From: Pseudonocardiaceae bacterium | Lineage (GTDB): Bacteria; Actinomycetota; Actinomycetes; Mycobacteriales; Pseudonocardiaceae | Length of the DNA: 33,783 nt | Assembly: GCA_009379815.1 (NCBI GenBank) | Contig: WHSY01000002.1 | Span: 87,064-120,846, forward strand | Direction of reading: 5' to 3' | Shown here: piece by piece, positions 14,930 through 22,303 of the stretch | Numbering within the stretch: position 1 is the first letter of the stretch | Layout: each line of letters opens with the position of its first letter | Notes under the pieces: model-generated | Database searches by the model: none | The model's input: only the letters and a program-made list of their open reading frames with translations | Told to the model about the DNA's origin: nothing | Translations under genes and position numbers: made by a program

Positions 14930-15700
14930 GTGCCGTGGGTGCTGCGCGGTCTGCGCGACGGGGTGGTCACCACCAGCTACCCGCGCCGGGCCGACCCGTA
15001 TGCGGACGGGTTTCCGGGCACGGTCAAGCCGTTGGGCCACGACCCGATCCTCGACGGCCGGACTGTCGAGGACCTGTGCCCGACCGGCGCGATCCGGACC
15101 GACGGGGGGATGCTGCGGGTCGATTCCGGCCGGTGCATCCTGTGTGGCCGGTGCGTGGTGCAGCGGCCCGACCTGTTCGGCTGGACGCCGGGCAGTGAGA
15201 CGGCGCGGCTGACCCGCGATGCACTGGTGGTGCCCGAGCTTCCCGACACCGACGACGCGGTCGAGCAGCTGCGCGCCGAGCTGGCGGCGCGGACCCGGAT
15301 GCTGCGCCGCTCGGTGCACGTCCGGCACGTCGACGCCGGATCGGACGGGTCCGAGGAGTGGGAGGTCCTCGCCCTGCTCAACCCGGTCTACGACGTGCAC
15401 CGGCTGGGGATCTTCTTCACGGCCAGTCCCCGGCACGCCGACGTGTTGCTGGTCACCGGGGCGGGCTCGCACGGCATGACCGAGCCGCTGCGCCGCACCC
15501 TGGAGGCCACCCCCCGGCCGGTCGTGGTGATCGCCGCCGGGGTGGACGCGGCCAGTGGTGGGCTGGTCGCACCGGGCTACGCGGTGGCCGGCGGGATCGC
15601 GACACTGCTCGACGTCGACGTGTGGGTGCCCGGCGCACCGCCGTCACCGTTCAGCCTGCTGCACGCGCTGCTGCTGGCCACTGGCCGGATCCAGCGATGA
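14930..15700 (+). CDS. Ferredoxin domain fused to a cluster-less NuoB/HycG-like domain
   Basis: This 256-residue protein has two parts. Residues 30-85 form a single 4Fe-4S ferredoxin-like unit with Cys69, Cys72 and Cys75 (CILCGRC) and a distal Cys50 in LCPTGAI. Residues about 135-256 are NuoB/HycG-like: ALLNPVYDVHRLGIFFTASPRHADVLLVTG, then VVVIAAGVDAASGG, then DVDVWVPGAPPSPFSLLHALLLATG. The four cysteines that hold the N2-type cluster in this family are replaced, by eye alignment: the CNGC pair by Asp139 and Glu142, the GACA cysteine by Asp206, and the PGCPP cysteine by Ala236. Start GTG 14930 directly follows the hycE stop; the stop overlaps the next ATG (ATGA). It corresponds by position to Rv0082 in M. 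tuberculosis. It is a soluble arm subunit with electron entry via one cluster. Confidence 0.82.
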   Translation: MPWVLRGLRDGVVTTSYPRRADPYADGFPGTVKPLGHDPILDGRTVEDLCPTGAIRTDGGMLRVDSGRCILCGRCVVQRPDLFGWTPGSETARLTRDALVVPELPDTDDAVEQLRAELAARTRMLRRSVHVRHVDAGSDGSEEWEVLALLNPVYDVHRLGIFFTASPRHADVLLVTGAGSHGMTEPLRRTLEATPRPVVVIAAGVDAASGGLVAPGYAVAGGIATLLDVDVWVPGAPPSPFSLLHALLLATGRIQR

Positions 15701-17751
15701 CGGCCGCACTGCTCGGGACCGCGCTCGCGGCGCTCGCCGCCGCGGCGCTGCTCGACCTGGTGCGGGCCCCCCGCCTGTTGGCCCACCTGGTGGCATGCGC
15801 CGCCGCCGTGCTGCTGGTCATCGTCGGTGCCATTGGCCTCGCCGGGAGGCAGGTCCGGTTGGGGCTCGACGCCGCGCTGGGCACCGGGCTGCTGTCGTTC
15901 GGTCCCACCGCGCTGTCGGTCGACCGGCTCTCCGGCCTGTTCCTGGTCATCAGCTTCGCGGTGGCGGTGCCGGTGTCGCTGGCCTGCGCCGGCTGGGTAC
16001 CGTGGCGGCCGACGCGCCGCGGGCTGGGCGCGCTGCACTGCCTGGTGCTCGGCGCCGTCGCAATGGTCACCACAGCGGACAACGTGTTCCTGTTCATGCT
16101 GGCCTGGGAGCTGCTGACCATCGCGTTCTACCTGCTCGCGGGCTTCGACCGCACCGAACCGGACCGGGCGGATGCCGCGCTCGTCACCGTCGCGCTGGGC
16201 AAGGTCAGCGAGGCCGCACTGTTGCTCGGGTTCCTGCTGCTCGCCGCGCGGGCCGGCGGTTTCGGGTTCGCCGACCTGGCCACCGTGCCCCCGTCGGGCC
16301 TGCGCGACGCCGCGTTCGCCCTGCTCGTCGCGGGGTTCGCGGTCAAGATCGGGCTGGTTCCGGTGCACGTGTGGATGCCACAGGGCTACCGTGCCGCGCC
16401 GGGCCCGCTTCGCGCCGTGATGGCCGGGGTCGCGGTCAACGTCGGCTTCTACGGGCTGTGGCGGACGTTCGACCTGCTCGCGGTGCCGCCCGGTGGCCTC
16501 GCGGTGGCGCTGCTGCTGCTCGGTGGGGTCACCGCGCTGCTGGGTATCGCGCACGTCGCCGTGCAGACCGACCTCGCCGAGGTCGTCGCCTACTCCAGCG
16601 TGGAGAACGCCGGCCTGATCACTGTGGGGTACGGGGTGGCACTGGTCGGCGCGACCGTGGACCAGCCGACCCTGGTCGCGGTCGGACTGCTCGCCGCCAC
16701 CCTGCAGATCGTCACGCACGCGGTGGCCAAATCGCTGCTGTTCTGCGCCACCTCCGGGATCGAGGACGGCACCGGCACCACCGAGCTAGAGGCGCTCCGC
16801 GGTGTCGGCCACCGGCTGCCGACCAGCGGCACCGGCCTGGCCATCGGAGCGCTGACCCTGGCCGGCGTGCCGCTGACCGTCGGCTTCGTCTCCGAGTGGT
16901 TCCTGCTCGAAGCGCTCATGCAACAATTCCGCATCAGCGGACTCGGCTACACCCTTCCGATGGCGGTGGCCGGCGCCCTGGTGGCGCTCACCGTCGGCTT
17001 CGCCGCAGTGGCCTTCGTCCGTATCGTAGGGATGATCGTGCTCGGGCCCCGGGAATCCGACGGCCAGGCACCAGCACGCGACGTCGGCGCGCTGGGTGGC
17101 GCGCTGGGTGGCGCGGCGATCGCACTGCTCGGGTTCGGGTGTGTGGCGGTCGCCGCCGTCGGCCCACTGTGGCTGCGCATGCTCGCCGCCGGCCTCGACC
17201 CGATCGTCGGGCGGGATGTCACCGCGGGCGCGATACAGCCAGCCTGGGTGCTCCAGCCCGTCTACGCCGAGTTCTCCGCGCTCTCACCGTCCAAGCTCGC
17301 CGTCGCCATGCCGCTACTGCTGCTCGGGGTCGTGCTGCTGGCCGCCGTAGCCGGCCGGGGCCGGATGATCACGGTTCGCCGCGTGCCGGCCTGGCGCTCA
17401 GCGACCGGTGGAGTCGCAGGGGAGAACCAGTACACCCCGTTCGGCTTCGCCAACCCCACCCGCAAAGTGCTGGCCACCGTGCTCCTCACCCGATCCGAGC
17501 TGACCACCCTCGAGCGCCAGTCCGGGGGACGCACCGACGACCCGCACCGTGATCCCGCCGGCGCGCACCTCGGCTACACCACCGACGTCGTTGAGGTAGT
17601 GGAGCGGTTCCTGTTCCGCCCCCTGGCCGCACTGCTGCTGGCCGTCGTCCGAGCTGCGAAGCGGCTGCAGAACGGCCGCCTGGACGCCTACCTCGCCTAC
17701 ATGCTGCTCGCCGTGCTCGCCGTCCTCACGGTCGTGGTCGGCCTCGCGTGA
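15697..17751 (+). CDS. HyfB/NuoL-like antiporter-type subunit
   Basis: This 684-residue polytopic membrane protein is the size of hydrogenase-4 component B (about 670) and corresponds to Rv0083-type subunits. Channel residues are present: Glu138 in FMLAWELLTIAFYLLAGFD, Lys217 in FAVKIGLVPVHVWMPQGYRAAPGPLRAVM, and the Lys in THAVAKSLLFCATSG. TDLAEVVAYSSVENAG is the typical following loop. A hydrophilic segment lies near residues 560-640 before a final membrane helix, the NuoL-like amphipathic tail. ATG 15697 overlaps the preceding stop (ATGA), so it is translationally coupled. The open frame continues upstream, but that part overlaps the preceding gene and is out of family. It is the last gene of the six-gene operon. 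Confidence 0.9.
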   Translation: MTAALLGTALAALAAAALLDLVRAPRLLAHLVACAAAVLLVIVGAIGLAGRQVRLGLDAALGTGLLSFGPTALSVDRLSGLFLVISFAVAVPVSLACAGWVPWRPTRRGLGALHCLVLGAVAMVTTADNVFLFMLAWELLTIAFYLLAGFDRTEPDRADAALVTVALGKVSEAALLLGFLLLAARAGGFGFADLATVPPSGLRDAAFALLVAGFAVKIGLVPVHVWMPQGYRAAPGPLRAVMAGVAVNVGFYGLWRTFDLLAVPPGGLAVALLLLGGVTALLGIAHVAVQTDLAEVVAYSSVENAGLITVGYGVALVGATVDQPTLVAVGLLAATLQIVTHAVAKSLLFCATSGIEDGTGTTELEALRGVGHRLPTSGTGLAIGALTLAGVPLTVGFVSEWFLLEALMQQFRISGLGYTLPMAVAGALVALTVGFAAVAFVRIVGMIVLGPRESDGQAPARDVGALGGALGGAAIALLGFGCVAVAAVGPLWLRMLAAGLDPIVGRDVTAGAIQPAWVLQPVYAEFSALSPSKLAVAMPLLLLGVVLLAAVAGRGRMITVRRVPAWRSATGGVAGENQYTPFGFANPTRKVLATVLLTRSELTTLERQSGGRTDDPHRDPAGAHLGYTTDVVEVVERFLFRPLAALLLAVVRAAKRLQNGRLDAYLAYMLLAVLAVLTVVVGLA

Positions 17752-17836
17752 GGGCGACCGCCGCGCAGGTATGCGTGGCTCCTCTAACAACCATGATGCC
17801 GGTCACCTTCCCGCGAGCCCCGGGTCGACCAGCGCA

Positions 17837-17842
17837 TAGGGT
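17837..17842 (+). promoter_or_regulatory. -10 box upstream of the manganese riboswitch
   Basis: TAGGGT lies 10-15 nt before the riboswitch core, consistent with a transcript starting near 17849. No clear -35 is seen. Confidence 0.45.
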
Positions 17843-17850
17843 GAGCATCG

Positions 17851-17941
17851 GCGAAGGGGAGTAGCTCCCGACGTTGCGGTCGACACACTGGCGAGAGCCC
17901 GGCCGCACGGCCTGGTCCTGTTCAGGCGAGCGAGACCTTCG
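17851..17941 (+). promoter_or_regulatory. yybP-ykoY (manganese-sensing) riboswitch
   Basis: Both conserved blocks of this class are present. GGGGAGTAG (17856-17864) and GCGAGACC (17930-17937) are brought together by the closing stem CGAAGG (17852-17857) with CCTTCG (17936-17941). The class binds Mn2+ at the interface of its two helical legs and turns on Mn efflux genes. The next gene is a UPF0016 transporter, a standard partner. A perfect 8-bp inverted repeat, CCGGATCG (17957-17964) with CGATCCGG (17981-17988), lies between the aptamer and the GAGAGG ribosome-binding site and is the probable expression platform. Confidence 0.85.
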
Positions 17942-18010
17942 ATCTGGCTAACGGTGCCGGATCGGAGACGCTCGCGCCCTCGATCCGGTCTGATGGGTCG
18001 AGAGGTAGAC

Positions 18011-19222
18011 ATGACCGGCTTCCTGGTGGCCTTCGGGGTGATCTTCGTCGCCGAGCTCGGCGACAAGTCCCAGCTGATGGCGCTCACGTTCACCGCTCGG
18101 TACCGAGCACTACCAGTGCTGGTGGGTATCACCCTGTCGACGGCCGTCGTGCACGCCGTGTCGGTGGCCGTCGGGTACGGCCTCGGCGTTGCGGTCCCGA
18201 CGGGGTGGGTCGCGCTCGTCGCGGCGGTTGCCTTCTTCGGGTTCGGCGCTTGGACGCTGCGCGGTGACACGCTTGGCCATGAGGAGAGGGCGAAGGCCGA
18301 CCGCTCGACACGGTCGGCGTTGGTCGCCGCGTCGGTGGCCTTCTTTTTGGCCGAGCTGGGCGACAAGACGATGCTGGCCACGATCACCCTGGCCACCCAG
18401 CACGGCTGGTTCGGCACCTGGATCGGCTCAACGCTGGGAATGGTCGCCGCAGACGCGGTCGCGATCGTTGTGGGCCGCCAGCTCGGCCGTCACCTTCCGG
18501 CGTTGGCGATCAAGGTCGGGGCCGGGGTGCTGTTCTTCGGGTTCGGTGCCTGGCTGGTGGTCGACGCCACCGGCCAGCTCACCGGACGGCCCGCGTGGGA
18601 CACGGTTGCCGGCGCATTGGACCACCACGCCGCGGGCTGGATCGCGCTCGGCATGGGCCTGCTCGTGCTGATCCTCGCGCTCGCTAGCCGTCACCGCGTC
18701 CGGCGGGAAGCTCCGGTCGTACCGACGCCCCGGGACCCGGCGGCGCTCAGAACCCGGATCCTGTTCGGCCTTGCCGGGGCGCTCGGGCTGGCGGCCCCGC
18801 TGCTGGTCGGTGCCGACGTCATCCAGCCGATCGCACTGTTCGATAGCCCGGGGATCGTCACCGTGGGGGCCGCGCTCGTGCTGCTCGGAGCGGCGGTGCT
18901 GCTGGCCGCGCAGTCGGCGGCCGCCGATCTGCACAGTCGGGGCACCGACAAGGTGTCAACGACCCGTGGGCTCTACTCCCGCATCCGCCACCCCGAACTC
19001 ACCGGGATCGTCATCGCGACAGCGGGACTACTGCTCATGGTGCCGACCGCGCTCGGCGTGCTCGCCGCAGTACTGATTGTCACCGCCGTTCAGCTCCAGG
19101 TGCGCGCGATCCGAGAACCGCGGCTCGCCCAACTGCACGGCGAGGATTACGCGGTGTACGCGGCGCGGACCGGCCGGTTCCTGCCGAAAATCGGCGACAG
19201 GGCCGACGCCCGACAGGAGTAA
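18011..19222 (+). CDS. UPF0016/GDT1-type Mn exporter fused to an isoprenylcysteine-methyltransferase-like membrane domain
   Basis: This 403-residue membrane protein is about twice the usual UPF0016 length. Residues 1-190 hold the two inverted UPF0016 repeats, each with the metal motif: AELGDKS (14-20) and AELGDKT (114-120). This is the TMEM165/GDT1/MneA class of Mn2+/Ca2+ transporters. After a linker at about 226-250, residues 250-393 contain further helices and the C-terminal signature of isoprenylcysteine carboxyl methyltransferase / phospholipid methyltransferase-like proteins: TTRGLYSRIRHPELTGIVIATAGLLL, then VRAIREPRLAQLHGEDYAVYAARTGRFLP. ATG 18011 with GAGAGG 5 nt upstream gives a clean UPF0016 N-terminus; an in-frame GTG 17954 would start inside the riboswitch hairpin. 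The riboswitch upstream predicts Mn2+ induction. The substrate of the second domain is unknown. Confidence 0.85.
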   Translation: MTGFLVAFGVIFVAELGDKSQLMALTFTARYRALPVLVGITLSTAVVHAVSVAVGYGLGVAVPTGWVALVAAVAFFGFGAWTLRGDTLGHEERAKADRSTRSALVAASVAFFLAELGDKTMLATITLATQHGWFGTWIGSTLGMVAADAVAIVVGRQLGRHLPALAIKVGAGVLFFGFGAWLVVDATGQLTGRPAWDTVAGALDHHAAGWIALGMGLLVLILALASRHRVRREAPVVPTPRDPAALRTRILFGLAGALGLAAPLLVGADVIQPIALFDSPGIVTVGAALVLLGAAVLLAAQSAAADLHSRGTDKVSTTRGLYSRIRHPELTGIVIATAGLLLMVPTALGVLAAVLIVTAVQLQVRAIREPRLAQLHGEDYAVYAARTGRFLPKIGDRADARQE

Positions 19223-19526
19223 GCACCTCCACACCCAACCCCAGTGACAGCCCATTGTCGCGTATGACGTGGTCGGCCGCGACGTCGAAGGGTCCGTGGC
19301 CAGCGTGCAACACCGGGGTCCAGCTTGACCACCTTCACATTGACGGCGCGCTGCAGGTCTCTGCCCCCGAGCTGGACCCACTCCCGTCGGCTCGCTTCCT
19401 GCACGCCGATGACACAGCTTCGGTGACAGACCCGCTGACAGCGTGTCCACGGTCGACGATTACCTGCTGCGGCCAGCTATCAGGAAGACCACCCTTGGGT
19501 ACGCGGTGGTCTGCCGGGGTGGCGGA
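19223..19526. other. Non-coding or decayed region after the Mn exporter gene
   Basis: No gene is supportable. Short minus-strand open stretches (for example HAGHGPFDVAADHVIRDNGL around 19250-19310) lack starts and ribosome-binding sites and look like relics. Confidence 0.3.
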
Positions 19527-19901
19527 TCACTGGTCTCGGGAGTGGGTGTGCCGGTCGCCGCCGGTGTGGTGGTTGGGTGTGGCGGTGAGTTGGTCGGCGA
19601 GGTCGCCGGCGGTGACGGCCTGGTGGATCTCGACTAGGGCGGCGGTGATCTGGGCGGTAGCAAGGGCGCCGCCGGTGTCGCGGGCGGGGGTGTAGAGCGC
19701 GCTGGCGTGATCGTCGTCGACGGTGATGGCCAGGGTGTCCAGCTCGCCGGCCAGCAGCGCGGCCCGGCCGGCGGCCAGGGCGTGGGTCCATGCTTCGGTG
19801 CGCGTGGCGGTCGTGCCGGCGCGGTGGGCGGTGGTCTGGGCGCCGGGTTCGGTGATGGTGGTGACCGCCCAGCGGTGGCGCTGCGTGGTGGTTGTGGTCA
19901 T
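19527..19901 (-). CDS. Hypothetical protein, accessory region
   Basis: This is a putative 124-residue soluble protein starting at ATG 19901 (MTTTTTQRHRWAVTT). It is Thr/Ala-rich, with a central HALAAGRAALLAGELDTLAITVDDDHASALYTPARDTGGALATAQITAALVEIHQAV stretch that reads like a small alpha/beta domain, and a His-rich polar tail. I do not recognise a family. An alternative GTG at 20012 would overlap the upstream gene's stop and add 37 residues. That extension would run through the DnaA-box palindrome at 19953-19984, so I prefer the internal ATG. Neither start has a good ribosome-binding site. It reads in the same direction as the 20005-20493 gene, probably as a pair. Confidence 0.45.
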   Translation of the reverse strand: MTTTTTQRHRWAVTTITEPGAQTTAHRAGTTATRTEAWTHALAAGRAALLAGELDTLAITVDDDHASALYTPARDTGGALATAQITAALVEIHQAVTAGDLADQLTATPNHHTGGDRHTHSRDQ

Positions 19902-19952
19902 GGGGGCCAGCGTCGCGGGCGGGAGGCCGCCCGGGGAAGCACCCGACCCTGC

Positions 19953-19984
19953 ACCTGTGGACAACCCAAGGGTTGTCCACAGGT
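19953..19984. repeat. Perfect palindrome made of two facing DnaA-box-like sequences
   Basis: 15-bp arms (19953-19967 and 19970-19984) are separated by AA. Each arm contains the nonamer TTGTCCACA: as TGTGGACAA at 19956-19964 and directly at 19973-19981. TTGTCCACA matches the preferred GC-rich actinobacterial DnaA box. It sits just upstream of ATG 19901 and after the stop of the upstream minus gene. It may be a DnaA- or RepA-type binding site, an operator, or a bidirectional terminator. Confidence 0.65.
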
Positions 19985-20004
19985 CCTGCTGCGGCTGGGT
20001 GGTG

Positions 20005-20493
20005 TCATCCACTGCTGAGGTGGCGGTGTATCTGGTACCAGGCGTCGGCCAGGGCGCGCCAGGAGTCGCGGTCGCAGACCTGCCACACCAGCCGGTCGAC
20101 GCGCATCCGCAGGTGCGCGGGGGTGTGGCTGGCGCGGTCGGCGGGCACGGAGGCGGCGGACAGCTCGAGTTGGTCGGTCAGCCGGGCGGCGATCGTGAGC
20201 GGGTAGGTGCCCGGCTGCGGGACCAGCCAGGTCTGCGAGACTCGGCTGGGCAGCTTGTGGGCGGCCAGGATCGCGGAGTCCCAGTGGGCCCGGATGCGGT
20301 CGCTGAGCTCGGGGTCGCAGATGTAGATCAGGGCGTCGCCGAGGCGGGCGGTGACCTGCTGTTCGGGGGTGCCGATCGCGAACGGGTGGACCTCGGTGGT
20401 GACCGCGCCCGCGACGCGCAGGGTCACGCCGAGCACGGTGCTGGTCAGGATCCGGCCGGGCTGCGGGCCCAGCGGCTGGTGAACGGTGGCCAT
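20005..20493 (-). CDS. Hypothetical protein, accessory region
   Basis: This is a 162-residue soluble protein of unknown function. ATG 20493 has GAGGAG about 7 nt upstream, which clearly fixes the start. The chain begins MATVHQPLGPQPGRILTSTVLGVTLRVAG. It has GDALIYICDPELSDRIRAHWDSAILAAHKLP in the middle and ends VDRLVWQVCDRDSWRALADAWYQIHRHL. That suggests a compact alpha/beta domain with a helical C-terminus. No metal or catalytic motif and no membrane segment is seen. It is followed by the DnaA-box palindrome and the 19527-19901 gene. A neighbouring IS110 transposase and the lack of housekeeping neighbours suggest a plasmid- or ICE-derived accessory patch. Confidence 0.6.
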   Translation of the reverse strand: MATVHQPLGPQPGRILTSTVLGVTLRVAGAVTTEVHPFAIGTPEQQVTARLGDALIYICDPELSDRIRAHWDSAILAAHKLPSRVSQTWLVPQPGTYPLTIAARLTDQLELSAASVPADRASHTPAHLRMRVDRLVWQVCDRDSWRALADAWYQIHRHLSSG

Positions 20494-20829
20494 GGTGTGC
20501 GCTCCTCGGTGGTCGGGGTCTGGGGTCGTGCTGGCCCCGGCGTGCGGGTGGCGGGCCTCCCCCGCCACCGCCTGAGCGCCCGCCGCGCGGCCGCGGAGGC
20601 TCGACGTCAAGGGGTCAGGGCGGAAAGGTCTTGGGCGAGCGCAGCGACCCGCAGGGCGGCCAAGACGTTTCCGACCCCCTTGATGTCGAGTGCGGCCGTG
20701 CGAAGCTCAGGGGCCAGCAGGACCGCCCCGCCGCGGGCGGCTCCACCGTCGGCGCTGGGCCCGCGCGGCCTAATGGGTCGACCGGCCGTGGTGCGAGAGG
20801 CTCCGGCTGGTAGCCGCCAGCAGGTGAGC
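20494..20829. other. Gap between accessory gene and IS110 element
   Basis: No supportable gene is present. A near-perfect inverted repeat of about 16 nt, tcgacgtcaaggggtc at 20600-20615 against a reverse copy near 20674-20690, is visible. A minus-strand stretch ending at 20607 (DIKGVGNVLAALRVAALAQDL) looks protein-like but has no start, so it may be a relic. Confidence 0.3.
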
Positions 20830-21019
20830 ACTCTCGCGCGGCCAGGAACGAACGGGATTCCCCGCTCAAGACCGTGCCCCCGCTGGTGGTCGGGTGATCG
20901 TGACCGCTGATGGGGTGGCGTGCCTGCCCACGCTGGGGCGTGAGCACTGTCCATTAGGCCGCTGGTGATCTCCCGCGTGCTGCCGAACGACACCGGCTGG
21001 GACGGAAGGGGACGTTGGG
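20830..21019 (+). ncRNA. Possible bridge RNA region in the left end of the IS110 element
   Basis: IS110-group elements encode a structured bridge RNA of roughly 150-200 nt in the non-coding left end, upstream of the transposase. The roughly 190 nt here are free of genes. They contain a GCGTG/CACGC hairpin near 20922-20937 and a GTGAGCACT direct repeat (20824-20832 and 20940-20948). Identification is by position only; no consensus was matched. Confidence 0.3.
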
Positions 21020-22243
21020 TTGCTGTTCGTCGGCGACGACTGGGCAGAAGATCACCACGACGTGGAGGTGCAGGACGAAACTGGACGCCGGCTTGGACGT
21101 GCACGAGTGCCCGAGGGCGTGGCCGGGCTGGCTCGGTTCCACGAGCTGATCGGCTACTTCGGCGGTGAGGACCTCGCGCCGCAGCAGGTCATGGTGGGCA
21201 TCGAGACCGACCGCGGGCCGTGGGTGGCCGCACTGGTTGCCGCCGGGTACCGGGTGTTCGCGGTCAACCCACGGCAGGTTGACCGCTACCGCGACCGGCA
21301 TTCCAGCTCGGGCGCCAAGAGTGACGCCGGCGACGCCCATGCGCTCGCGGACATGGTGCGCACCGACGCGCACCAACTGCGGCCGGTGGCAGGGGACTCG
21401 CCGCTGGTGGAGGGCATCAAGGTCACCGCACGAGCGCACCAGAACCTGATCTGGGACCGACAGCGCCAGGTGTTGCGGCTACGCGCCGCGCTGCGCGAGT
21501 ATTTCCCGGCCGCGCTGGAGGCCTTCGACGACCTCTCCGGGGCCGATGCCCTGGAGCTGCTGGAGACGGCGCCTGATCCCGTCCGTGCTCGGCGCCTTTC
21601 GCACACGAAGATCACGGCCGCGTTACGGCGAGCGCGTCGCCACGATGTAGCGACGAAGGCCGAGCGCATCCGGGCGGCGCTGCGCGGCGAACAGCTGGCC
21701 CAGCCGCCCGAGCTCGTCGCCGGGTATGCAGCGACGGCGCAGGCCACGGTCGCGATCATCAGGGTGTTCAACGCGGAGATCACCACCTTGCAGGGGCAGG
21801 TGGGTGAACATCTCGACCGACACCCGGACGCTGAAATCTACCGCAGCCAGCCCGGCCTCGGTGATGTTCTCGCCGCCCGGGTGCTCGGCGAGTTCGGCGA
21901 CGACCCCGACCGCTATGCCAACGCCCGGTCGCGCAAGAACTACGCCGGCAACAGCCCCATCACCCGGGCCTCCGGAAAGAAGAAGACCGTGCACGCCCGC
22001 CGGGTCCGCAACCGCCGCCTGGTCGACCCCTTGCAGGCCCAGGCGCTCTCCGCGCTGAGCGCGTCACCAGGGGCCAACGCCTACTACCGACAGCTCCGCG
22101 ACCGCGGCGTCGGGCACCACGCCGCGCTGCGCCAACTGTCCAATCGGCTGGTCGGCATCCTGCACGGCTGCCTCAGGAGCCGAACTCTCTACGACGAAGC
22201 CACCGCCTGGTCCGACCACCAACGACATCAACGAGTCGCTTGA
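21020..22243 (+). CDS. IS110-family transposase (RuvC-like DEDD plus Tnp20 domains)
   Basis: This 407-residue transposase appears full length and intact. The N-terminal RuvC-like DEDD domain shows VGDDWAEDHHDVEV (Asp7), VGIETDRGPW (Glu62) and SDAGDAHALADMV (Asp102, Asp105). A coiled helical middle follows. The C-terminal Tnp20 domain has YRSQPGLGDVLAARVLGEFGDDPDRYANARSRKNYAGNSPITRASGKKK, in which Ser318 in RASG is the expected catalytic serine. IS110 enzymes recombine the circular element into target sites guided by a bridge RNA. Start is TTG 21020 in a GGACGTTGGGTTG context; no ATG or GTG gives the VGDD start. There is no frameshift, so the element may still be active. It lies between accessory genes and the P450 operon. 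Confidence 0.92.
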   Translation: MLFVGDDWAEDHHDVEVQDETGRRLGRARVPEGVAGLARFHELIGYFGGEDLAPQQVMVGIETDRGPWVAALVAAGYRVFAVNPRQVDRYRDRHSSSGAKSDAGDAHALADMVRTDAHQLRPVAGDSPLVEGIKVTARAHQNLIWDRQRQVLRLRAALREYFPAALEAFDDLSGADALELLETAPDPVRARRLSHTKITAALRRARRHDVATKAERIRAALRGEQLAQPPELVAGYAATAQATVAIIRVFNAEITTLQGQVGEHLDRHPDAEIYRSQPGLGDVLAARVLGEFGDDPDRYANARSRKNYAGNSPITRASGKKKTVHARRVRNRRLVDPLQAQALSALSASPGANAYYRQLRDRGVGHHAALRQLSNRLVGILHGCLRSRTLYDEATAWSDHQRHQRVA

Positions 22244-22303
22244 TCCCGTCACATGTGCCGATGGTCGAGCGGTCCGGAGCGGTGGTGGCGAGCCAGATGT
22301 CAC

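Larger units (their letters stand above)
20830..22290 (+). mobile_element. IS110-family insertion sequence (ends approximate)
   Basis: The element contains one intact transposase gene. IS110 elements lack clear terminal inverted repeats, so the ends are estimates: the left end within about 20620-20900, the right end between 22244 and 22303, where the ferredoxin gene ends. No target duplication was found. Confidence 0.6.

Noticed and set aside
15555-17552. A 665-codon plus-strand open frame, very rich in Arg.
   Set aside because: It is an out-of-frame shadow of the HyfB-like gene; the true frame has the membrane helices and channel residues.
19953-19984. Chromosomal origin of replication.
   Set aside because: Only two DnaA-box-like nonamers are present, with no AT-rich unwinding region and no dnaA, dnaN or rpmH nearby.
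20607-21104. A 165-codon minus-strand open frame between the accessory genes and the IS110 transposase.
   Set aside because: It overlaps the start of the transposase gene and the IS left end, and most of it is low-quality Arg/Pro/Gly sequence. Only its last 35 residues look protein-like, so it is at most a relic.
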